Below, piece after piece: positions 15,762 to 22,670 of a DNA stretch of 34,817 bases (within the stretch, counting starts at the first letter, position 1; each line of letters opens with the position of its first letter). Source of the DNA: Halothiobacillus sp. (GTDB taxonomy: Bacteria; Pseudomonadota; Gammaproteobacteria; Halothiobacillales; Halothiobacillaceae); contig JAGXHU010000035.1 of NCBI GenBank assembly GCA_024636015.1, positions 1 through 34,817 on the forward strand, written 5' to 3'. Made by a program: the position numbers and the translations under genes. Below the pieces are notes generated by a model. It did no database searches. It worked only from the letters and a program-made list of their open reading frames with translations, and was not told where the DNA came from.

Positions 15762-16387
15762 GGCGAATCCTCCGGGACAAACCATTGGTGTTCTAAACAG
15801 GCACGCAACCGTAATCGGGCGCGATGCAGAATCACGTGCAAATTACTGGTGCTGATACCGACTGCGGCACAGATTTCGTGACTTTCCAGTTCAATGAATT
15901 CACGCATCATGAAGATCCGCCCTTGTTCTACCGGCAGGTGGGCCAAGCAGGCCTCAAAAATTTGCCAGAACTGCTGATCCTGAATCGAGGATTCGGGATC
16001 ACGCCACGCGGCGGGTTGATCCTCGGCGTGCCAATGTCCGTGCGTATTGAATAGACCGTTGGCCCGCTGGTCCTCATCATCCTCGTCGGGGATTGGACTG
16101 ACCGTTACCACCCGTTGACGTTGACGAAGCAAATCGGCGATTTTGTACTTGAGGATGGCGAACATCCAGGTTTTCAAAGCCGCTCGCCCACCGAAGGACT
16201 GGGCATTCTTGAGTGCACCGACTAATGCCTCTTGGACGGCATCCTCCGCCGAATGTTCGTCGGAGAGTTGAAGGGTGGCGAATTTCAGCATTTGTCGACG
16301 CAAATCCTGTAAAAAAACGGGGTCTGCCAACGTGGCCATCATGTCGGTGGTGTTGGGACTTCCATTCAGTGCGTTGGGCTTGTTCAC
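15755..16387 (-). CDS. ECF-type sigma factor
   Basis: 210 aa, GTG start at 16387 with CCGGAG about seven bases upstream. Sigma region 2 spans about 22-90 (LSDEHSAEDAVQEALVGALKN, then TWMFAILKYKIADLLRQ). A variable acidic linker follows at about 95-140. Region 4 spans about 145-200 (FEACLAHLPVEQGRIFMMREF and ICAAVGISTSNLHVILHRARLRL, a helix-turn-helix). It should direct transcription of the adjacent bufferin operon and is held by the anti-sigma encoded downstream. The candidate target motif TGTAAGAAA/CGAC is present in front of two neighbouring genes but not clearly in front of the sigma gene itself. Autoregulation is therefore not apparent. Confidence 0.92.
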   Translation of the reverse strand: MNKPNALNGSPNTTDMMATLADPVFLQDLRRQMLKFATLQLSDEHSAEDAVQEALVGALKNAQSFGGRAALKTWMFAILKYKIADLLRQRQRVVTVSPIPDEDDEDQRANGLFNTHGHWHAEDQPAAWRDPESSIQDQQFWQIFEACLAHLPVEQGRIFMMREFIELESHEICAAVGISTSNLHVILHRARLRLRACLEHQWFVPEDSPC

Positions 16388-16532
16388 CGTCGATCTCCGG
16401 CTGGCTTAATGCAGAAGGCACTATAGGTTGCCCCTGTGCCCGACTCCAGGAAAATCACAGCAAAATCATTGGGAATCACTTGCCCGACTGCGCCGACCAG
16501 GCGCATCGCTTGCCCGTTTCGCATCACGGTCT

Positions 16533-16970
16533 CTAGTTAACTTGCCGACGTGTCAGCGTGCCGTATATGGTACCGAGTACCGCCCCGAAGATCAGATGCA
16601 GCACCAGGGTCGCTATGGGAATTTTGATGCCACTCGGCAGCCCCAGTCCAAACAGACCCGCACCCATCAAAGGCATAATCGCGAGCATCATGACCAGCCA
16701 GCCCAAGGTGGCCAAGAGCATCGCGCGCAGCACATGATTGCCCCAATGTTGGTCGCTAAACAGCAGCACATAGATCAGGCCGTAGAAAACCGTACCGATC
16801 GTAAAGTGTGCCACCCATCCCATGATTGGATTCCCGCCCATGTGGGATGCCAGCATATGGATCACGTTCATATCCGGCAAAAGCCCCAGCTTGCCCTTCA
16901 GAATCATGAGGGCAGAAAGGACGATGGTGGCAATAAAGGCAGCGATTAATCCGGCAGACGATCTATGCAT
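16533..16970 (-). CDS. DUF6789-like four-helix membrane protein
   Basis: 145 aa, ATG 16970 with GGAAG eight bases upstream. Four hydrophobic helices are visible (about 7-24, 48-72, 82-105 and 115-138), with NPIMGWVAHFTIGTVFYGLIY and HLIFGAVLGTIYG. The pattern fits the DUF6789/YagU-like group of inner-membrane proteins with unknown role. Its promoter region contains the same ECF-type motif as the bufferin operon, so it probably shares the bufferin stress response. That link is my inference from the two motif copies. Confidence 0.78.
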   Translation of the reverse strand: MHRSSAGLIAAFIATIVLSALMILKGKLGLLPDMNVIHMLASHMGGNPIMGWVAHFTIGTVFYGLIYVLLFSDQHWGNHVLRAMLLATLGWLVMMLAIMPLMGAGLFGLGLPSGIKIPIATLVLHLIFGAVLGTIYGTLTRRQVN

Positions 16971-17025
16971 GAGAGGGGCTTCCGACTGGTGAGGGTGAGG
17001 GGGATGATGCCGTAACCTCTACTCA

Positions 17026-17053
17026 GTCGTACCGGGGTTGAGTTTTCTTACAG
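17026..17053 (-). promoter_or_regulatory. Candidate ECF-sigma promoter of the 16970 gene
   Basis: On the minus strand CTGTAAGAAA (17053-17044) and CGAC (17029-17026) are separated by 16 bp from GTAAGA to CGAC. The first ten bases are identical to the -35 region of the bufferin operon promoter. The predicted leader is about 50 nt. Confidence 0.6.
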
Positions 17054-17198
17054 AAATAGTTAGCTAAGGAAGCTTTGATGAATCCGTTCACGTAACACTT
17101 CTGTTGATTGAGCCCACCGAGTGGGCCTGTTGGGTGTCAACCCGCATGGGTGGGACGGGCCTTTGTGACTGATCTGGCGGCGAGCGTTTAGCGGGGGG
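17054..17198 (+). other. Structured intergenic region with a minimal open frame
   Basis: A five-codon frame (ATG 17078 to TAA 17095) with AAGGA upstream is followed by hairpin GCCCAC-CGA-GTGGGC (17112-17126). Mutually exclusive pairings come next: GGGT (17132-17135) with ACCC (17140-17143), or that ACCC with GGGT (17148-17151). No plus-strand gene follows. It could be a small RNA or simply the 3' flank of rnt. Confidence 0.3.
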
Positions 17199-17933
17199 TT
17201 AATCGGGGCTCTTTTTTACCGGCGGCGCACGCAGCGGCGCGCGGCCATTGGGTTTGGAGAAGGCGTTCATGATGCGGCAAAACAATTCGGCGGTTTGTTC
17301 GGCATCGTACAGGGCACTGTGGGCCTGGGCGCTATCCCACTCCAGCCCGATGGCTTCGAGTGCCTTGGCAAGCACGGTTTCACCCACGGCCAGCGCCGAG
17401 AGGGTCACGGTGTCGAAGGTGGAAAACGGGTGGAAGGGATTGCGCTTATTGCCACAACGCGCCACGGCGGCATTGATGACCGCCAGATCAAACGCCGCGT
17501 TATGGCCAACGAGAATGGCGCGGCGGGCACCATTGAGCTTCAGCCGCTGACGGATGGGCTGAAAAAATTGTTGCAGCGCCTCGGCTTCGGACAAGGCATT
17601 GCGAAATGGGTGGTCGATATCGATACCGTTGATCTTCATCGAAACCGGGTCCAGATTGGCCCCTTCGAAGGGCGCCACGTGTAATTGGATCCGGTCGACC
17701 TGCACGATTTTTCCCTGAGCATCGACGTCCAGCAGGACGGCAGCCAGTTCGAGCAGCGCATCGGTCTGGGGATTCAGACCACCGGTTTCGACGTCAACCA
17801 CCACCGGCATGAAGCCGCGAAAACGTCGGGATACAGTCCAGTCATCCGGGCGGTCGCCGCCCATTGCGGTGAGAAATTCGCCAGGTTTCGTCGGGGCGTC
17901 TGTTTCGTTGTTGATGGTATTGAACTCAGTCAA
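17199..17933 (-). CDS. rnt: Ribonuclease T
   Basis: DEDD-family 3'-5' exoribonuclease that trims tRNA and other stable RNA 3' ends. Exo I is [12 protein letters not shown] (Asp and Glu ligands), exo II is VGHNAAFDL, and exo III is [11 protein letters not shown] with the catalytic His and last Asp. [24 protein letters not shown] and AFEGAN-like blocks match the E. coli enzyme closely. The longest frame starts at TTG 17933, inside the end of folD. An ATG at 17864 gives an N-terminus of the same length as E. coli RNase T before RFRGF and may be the real start. Neither start has a clear ribosome-binding site. Confidence 0.93.
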   Translation of the reverse strand: MTEFNTINNETDAPTKPGEFLTAMGGDRPDDWTVSRRFRGFMPVVVDVETGGLNPQTDALLELAAVLLDVDAQGKIVQVDRIQLHVAPFEGANLDPVSMKINGIDIDHPFRNALSEAEALQQFFQPIRQRLKLNGARRAILVGHNAAFDLAVINAAVARCGNKRNPFHPFSTFDTVTLSALAVGETVLAKALEAIGLEWDSAQAHSALYDAEQTAELFCRIMNAFSKPNGRAPLRAPPVKKSPD

Positions 17934-18780
17934 GGTGGGTCCGCCAGGCTTGCACGGTGTTGTACATCAACAGGGCGATCGTCATGGGGCCAACACCGCC
18001 GGGCACCGGTGTGATCCAACTGGCGCGTTCGGATGCCGTTGCGAAATCGACATCGCCGCACAGGCTGCCATCGGCCTGACGATGGATGCCGACATCGACG
18101 ACGATGGCGCCGGGCTTGATCCACTCGCCCTTAACCAGCCCGGGCTTGCCCGCTGCCGCCACGACGAGATCCGCCCGTTGGATGTGCTCGGCAAGATTTT
18201 TGGTAAAGCGATGTGTGATGGTAACGGTGGCGCCGGCCAGCAGTAGTTCCAACGCCATGGGTCGACCCACGATATTGGATGCCCCCACGACGACGGCTTC
18301 GAGGCCGTAAAATTCAATATTGGCCGATTCCAGCAGCTTCATGATGCCGAAAGGGGTGCAGGGGCGCAGTGCGGGTTGGCGGATGGCCAGCTTGCCGATG
18401 TTTTCGTGATGAAAGCCGTCCACATCCTTGGATGGGTCGATCCGCTCGATGATCGATTGCGTACGGAGGTGGGCGGGCAGGGGCAACTGCACCAGAATGC
18501 CATCGATTAGGGGATCGGCATTGAGTCGGTCGATCAATGCATTGAGATCGGTCTGGGTGGTGTCGGTGGGCAGATCATAGGCCACCGAATGGATCCCGAG
18601 CGTGGCACAGGCCTTACGCTTGCTGCCGACATAAACCTTCGAGGCAGGATCTTCACCCACCTGAACCACAGCCAGCCCAGGTGGGCGGGTGCCTGCGGCG
18701 GTTGCCGCCTGGATTTCTTGTTCCAGAGTGGCGCGAATTTCGGCGGATACCGCGCGGCCATCCAGCAGTTGAGCTGTCAT
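17926..18780 (-). CDS. folD: Methylenetetrahydrofolate dehydrogenase/cyclohydrolase
   Basis: 284 aa. It interconverts 5,10-methylene-, 5,10-methenyl- and 10-formyl-tetrahydrofolate in the cytoplasm. Signatures are [20 protein letters not shown] (catalytic Tyr and Lys), [13 protein letters not shown] and [14 protein letters not shown], then the NADP site [20 protein letters not shown] and [15 protein letters not shown] near the end. Length and motif order are normal. The 3' end overlaps the longest rnt frame by 8 nt, suggesting co-transcription. No strong ribosome-binding site is visible before ATG 18780. Confidence 0.97.
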   Translation of the reverse strand: MTAQLLDGRAVSAEIRATLEQEIQAATAAGTRPPGLAVVQVGEDPASKVYVGSKRKACATLGIHSVAYDLPTDTTQTDLNALIDRLNADPLIDGILVQLPLPAHLRTQSIIERIDPSKDVDGFHHENIGKLAIRQPALRPCTPFGIMKLLESANIEFYGLEAVVVGASNIVGRPMALELLLAGATVTITHRFTKNLAEHIQRADLVVAAAGKPGLVKGEWIKPGAIVVDVGIHRQADGSLCGDVDFATASERASWITPVPGGVGPMTIALLMYNTVQAWRTHLD

Positions 18781-18899
18781 AAGGGAGATAACGCTGTGTT
18801 GGGGAGCGGCGATTGTCGCATGAAGGGGTGGGCTGGCTCAATCAGACTCATCGACAGGCGAGGCTTAATCGCCCATCGGATGACCGTCGGGCTATTCAT

Positions 18900-19904
18900 T
18901 CAGCTACGAGACAGGAAGATCAGAACCGTGAGCGCCCCAACGCTGAGGCCCCAAAAAATAAATGACCAGCGGCTGGACCGTTTGGCCCGGCTTTTCTCGG
19001 GCCAACGCCGGGGGGAGATCCCTTTCAGCACGAAGACCAGTTTTGCCGAAAGATTGATCGCGGCGATATTGATGGCCAGCAACAACCCGGCTTCATAGGC
19101 GTGTGACCAGTCACCCCAGCCGAGAAACAGGCCCAGCGCCGCAGCGGGGGGCATCAGTGCGACCGCGACCATCACGCCGACCAACCCGATGGCGGCTCCG
19201 GTGGTGAGCGAGAGTACGGCCGCAGCCCCGGATGCCAGCGCGAGGATCAGGGCGGAAAAATTCACATCGGTTCGGGTAATCAATTGCACGCTTGAACTGG
19301 GTTCAAGCAGCCAGGCCATGCACCAGGCGACCAAAATGGCCAATCCCAATCCGGCCAGCGCAGCGGCGATGGCCCGACGTGCCAGTTGCAGATCGCCCAG
19401 GGTGGTGCCCAGCGCCAGGGCAAGATTGGGGCCGAGCAGCGGGGCAATCACCATGGCGCCGATCACGACGGCGGCATTGTTGTCGATCATGCCCAGGGCC
19501 GCCACGATGGTCGATAGCCCTGTCAGCAGCAGATAGGTCGAGGTAATCCGGCCGCCGGTTTCGACCTGTTCGTACAGTTCCTCGCGGGTCAGGCTGGGTT
19601 CCTTGTCCCCTTTTTCCTTGCCGGATTTCTTGGTCTCGGCCTGCTCTTCCGGTTCGTACTTGGGCAGGGTCGCATCAATGTCGTGGATGATGATGCGGGC
19701 TTGCGGACTGCGGTCCAGCACCTTCTGCAGTTTGTCCAGCAGGGGCTGGAAATTGCCGGGCGCCACCATGAACTGAGTGGAAAATCGTTCGTCCTCGAAG
19801 GCGGCCGAGCGCCACCAGTCAATAACACCTTGATCTTTGGCTATTTGGGCAATGGCCGATTTTTCTTTCGAGGGCACGACGATTTCGACGACTTTCAGTG
19901 CCAT
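18900..19904 (-). CDS. DUF389 (TIGR00341-type) membrane protein
   Basis: 334 aa. Residues 1-90 form a soluble N-terminal domain, followed by a Lys/Glu-rich linker (about 88-105). Residues about 120-290 carry DUF389, with the conserved TSTYLLLTGLSTIVAALGMI, NNAAVVIGAMVIAPLLGPNLALALGT and VMVAVALMPPAAALGL segments in at least six helices. A C-terminal basic region and a last helix (about 312-332) follow. The function is not established for the family. It starts at ATG 19904 with an AGGAAA-like ribosome-binding site, 39 bases after the helicase gene. Confidence 0.88.
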   Translation of the reverse strand: MALKVVEIVVPSKEKSAIAQIAKDQGVIDWWRSAAFEDERFSTQFMVAPGNFQPLLDKLQKVLDRSPQARIIIHDIDATLPKYEPEEQAETKKSGKEKGDKEPSLTREELYEQVETGGRITSTYLLLTGLSTIVAALGMIDNNAAVVIGAMVIAPLLGPNLALALGTTLGDLQLARRAIAAALAGLGLAILVAWCMAWLLEPSSSVQLITRTDVNFSALILALASGAAAVLSLTTGAAIGLVGVMVAVALMPPAAALGLFLGWGDWSHAYEAGLLLAINIAAINLSAKLVFVLKGISPRRWPEKSRAKRSSRWSFIFWGLSVGALTVLIFLSRS

Positions 19905-19943
19905 GTCGCGTTTTCCTGTTGCTTGAAAATATCGGTCATCAGT

Positions 19944-21914
19944 TCAATCTTCCGTAGGGAGGGTGTGAACGGGACTCTGTGCGAAGAAATCCTGCACATC
20001 CCGTAGATCCGAGGTGCGCCGCATTGGCGGCAGGGCATCGAGAATCTGTCGGCCATACCCGGTAGTTTGCAGGCGCTGATCGCAGAGGATCAGCACGCCG
20101 CGGTCTGCCACGTCGCGAATCAGCCGGCCGACCCCCTGTTTGAACGTGATGATCGCTTCGGGCAGGGCCATGGCGGCAAAGGGCGACAGGCCGGATTCCT
20201 TGAGCTGGGTTTCGCGCGCCCGGCGCACGGGATCGTCCGGCGAGGCGAAGGGGATGCGATCGATCATGACGACCGACAGCGCTTCGCCCCGGACATCCAC
20301 GCCTTCCCAGAAGCTCTGGGTGCCCAGTAACACGCCGTGCCCGGATTGGCGGAAGGCTTCGAGCAGGGCGGCCTTCGACTGCGTGCCTTGCACGAACAGC
20401 GGAAAGGGCAGTTTGCCTTCGAGAATTCGGGCAGCTTCTTGCAGGGCGCGGTGACTGGTGAATAGCAGGAAGGCGCGACCCTGGCTGGCCTTCAAAACCG
20501 GAAAAGCCAAGCGCAGAATCTTCAGGGTGTAGTCTGGATCGCCTTTGGGTTCAGGCAGGTTTTGCGGCAGATACATCAGGGCCTGCTCGGGATAATCGAA
20601 CGGCGACGGGGTTTGCTGACACACAGCCAGATTCAGGTTCAGGCGCCGGGTGAAGTGGGAAAAATCCTTACCCGCCGCCAAGGTGGCCGAGGCAAACACC
20701 CAGGCACGCGGCTGGCTTTCGACGATCTCGGAAAATGTTTTCCCGGCATCCATCGGTGTGGTGTTCAGCGTGAACGAACGTTCGCGACGTTCCAGCCAGC
20801 GCACGGCGTCCGTATCGTCGGTTGCGCTGCGATAACTACGGAATGCCTGACTCATCTGGACGGCCCGTTCGAAGCAACTGCCCAAGCCCTTGCCGCGTGG
20901 CGCGGCAACTTCCAGCGCGACACGCAGTGCATCCAGGCGTTCCTGAAGCGATTCGAAGGCGCCGGTGATCGCGTCGTCATCCACCAGTTCCGACCAGGCG
21001 ATCCGGTCGGTGCGTGCCCGCTTCAGTGCTTGTACGGCGGGGTCGATCGCTTGTTCGAATTGCTGGGCGACCTGGGTCACATCCGTCATGTCCGCTGCTT
21101 CGGCCTGCTGTTCGCGGGCTGTGTCGCGAATGAGGTCGAGCATCTGGCCGCTGCTGAGCGAGGCCCCGAAAAACAGGCTGGCGATTTCCGGCAGTTGATG
21201 CGCTTCATCCAGCACGATCACGTCGGCCTGGGGCAGCAATTCCGCAAAGCCGCTCTGACGAATGGCGATGTCGGCACAGAACAAATGATGGTTGATGACG
21301 ACCACGTCGGCCTCGTGGGCGGCCTCGCGTGCCTTCACCACAAAGCAATCGTCGAATTGCGGGCATTCCTTGCCCAGGCAGTTGTCGTTGGTGGAGGTCA
21401 CGAGCGGCCAGATGCCGTGCTCTTCCGGCACACTGTTGCAGCGGGCGATGTCGCCATCGATCGACCGGCTGGCCCAATCCTTGATTTTGTGTAAAGCACG
21501 CACCCATTCGGGGCTTTGCAAACGGCCTTCTTCGATGGCCCGTTTGAGCCGATGAGGACAGAGATAGTTGGCCCGCCCCTTGAGCAGGGCGACGCGGGCA
21601 TCCGAACCCATCAGCCGTTTGATTTCGGGGAGATCCCGACCAAAAATCTGATCCTGAAGGTGCTTGGTACCGGTGGAAACGATCGCCTTGCGCCCGGCCA
21701 GTAGCACCGGCGCCAGATAGCCGAAGGTTTTACCGACACCGGTTCCGGCCTCGATCACGACCGTGCGGGAATCGGTAATCGCATCGCGGATGATTTCGGC
21801 CATCTGAACCTGTCCGGGGCGAGGCTGATAACCGGGGAACTCGGCAGCGAGCACCCCCTCGGTGCCAAATACGGCATCAAGGGTGGCGGGTTTTTTGGCG
21901 AGGGATTCACTCAC
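19944..21914 (-). CDS. yoaA: DinG/YoaA-family iron-sulfur DNA helicase
   Basis: 656 aa, GTG start at 21914. It is a superfamily 2 XPD-like 5'-3' helicase. Walker A is AGTGVGKT (56-63) and the DEAH box is at 236-239. Between them Cys119, Cys179, Cys184 and Cys190 have the spacing of the 4Fe-4S domain. The C-terminal helicase half contains FWEGVDVRGEAL and VGRLIRDVADRGVLILCD. The short N-terminus without a nuclease domain and the overall length favour YoaA over DinG. In E. coli YoaA works with the HolC subunit in repair of stalled replication forks. It lies between the lpoP-like gene and the DUF389 gene on the same strand. Confidence 0.9.
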   Translation of the reverse strand: MSESLAKKPATLDAVFGTEGVLAAEFPGYQPRPGQVQMAEIIRDAITDSRTVVIEAGTGVGKTFGYLAPVLLAGRKAIVSTGTKHLQDQIFGRDLPEIKRLMGSDARVALLKGRANYLCPHRLKRAIEEGRLQSPEWVRALHKIKDWASRSIDGDIARCNSVPEEHGIWPLVTSTNDNCLGKECPQFDDCFVVKAREAAHEADVVVINHHLFCADIAIRQSGFAELLPQADVIVLDEAHQLPEIASLFFGASLSSGQMLDLIRDTAREQQAEAADMTDVTQVAQQFEQAIDPAVQALKRARTDRIAWSELVDDDAITGAFESLQERLDALRVALEVAAPRGKGLGSCFERAVQMSQAFRSYRSATDDTDAVRWLERRERSFTLNTTPMDAGKTFSEIVESQPRAWVFASATLAAGKDFSHFTRRLNLNLAVCQQTPSPFDYPEQALMYLPQNLPEPKGDPDYTLKILRLAFPVLKASQGRAFLLFTSHRALQEAARILEGKLPFPLFVQGTQSKAALLEAFRQSGHGVLLGTQSFWEGVDVRGEALSVVMIDRIPFASPDDPVRRARETQLKESGLSPFAAMALPEAIITFKQGVGRLIRDVADRGVLILCDQRLQTTGYGRQILDALPPMRRTSDLRDVQDFFAQSPVHTLPTED

Positions 21915-21979
21915 GTCGATGACCTATTCGCGGCGTGCTGCTGAAAAATGGGCATCATCGTGTCATCAATTTTGGATCA

Positions 21980-22639
21980 TCAGCCCTGGGTCTGGTTCGC
22001 GGGCGGGGACTGGGATCCCGCCTTGCGGCGCGCTTCAGCGGCGCCCTGGATATTGCCTTGGGCGTCGCGTGTCTTGGCGACCATGATCCAAGCGGAACTC
22101 AGTTCCTGATTGGTGCCAGCGTACTGCACCGCCCGCAGGGCAAACTGTTCGGCTTCGGCAGCCTGATTCTGGGCCAGACGCAACTGGGCGAAATCCATCC
22201 AGAGACGTGGGTCGTGCGGTTGAATCTGTACCGCACGTTCCAGGGTGGCCTCCGCACCGCCGAGATCGCCAGCCTTGGTTTGCTGTTCCGCACGGACGAT
22301 CAGCGCATGCACGGCGGGCGCGCTGGCGGTCGGTACAGCCTGCATGGGCGCTGCATTCATGCCCATGCCCCCCGACATTCCTCGGGACATCCCACCGTTC
22401 GGGGCGGGCAGGTCCTGCTCGCTAATGGTCGGCATAATGAGGGGGTGCGCCTGCACCGAGGGTGGAATAGGCGGCTGCTTCATCGTCGGTACCGGCGCGG
22501 TCTGCATGGGCGGCGCCGAGGCGCAACCAGCGAGCAGGCCGATGACGGTGAACGGGATTGCGAGACGACCCAACCGGACCAACATGCAAATTGCAGGGCG
22601 GGCGGAAGAGGCGCGAAAACCGATCGGGGAAAATGTCAT
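21980..22639 (-). CDS. LpoP-like TPR lipoprotein
   Basis: 219 aa from ATG 22639 (AAGGACTGAG just upstream); the ATG at codon 19 would give a more typical signal peptide. The lipobox LLAGC follows a hydrophobic stretch. Then comes a Pro-rich, Met/Gly-rich linker (about 42-105). A TPR unit pair spans about 108-205 (ALIVRAEQQTKAGDLGGAEATLERAVQ, DPRLWMDFAQLRLAQNQAAEAEQFALRAVQ). It is the gene immediately after mrcB. In Pseudomonas, LpoP is a TPR lipoprotein encoded beside ponB that activates PBP1b. The same architecture and position suggest the same role here. General TPR lipoprotein is the fallback call. Confidence 0.8.
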   Translation of the reverse strand: MTFSPIGFRASSARPAICMLVRLGRLAIPFTVIGLLAGCASAPPMQTAPVPTMKQPPIPPSVQAHPLIMPTISEQDLPAPNGGMSRGMSGGMGMNAAPMQAVPTASAPAVHALIVRAEQQTKAGDLGGAEATLERAVQIQPHDPRLWMDFAQLRLAQNQAAEAEQFALRAVQYAGTNQELSSAWIMVAKTRDAQGNIQGAAEARRKAGSQSPPANQTQG

Positions 22640-22670
22640 GGATCTCAGTCCTTAAATCGAGGGGCACAAG

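Noticed and set aside
16489..16505. Hairpin TGCGCC-GACCA-GGCGCA as a terminator
   Set aside because: The stem is perfect but short and no U-tract follows on either strand.
20562..21494. 310-codon open frame on the plus strand
   Set aside because: Antisense to the helicase gene with its intact Fe-S and Walker motifs; no recognisable domain.
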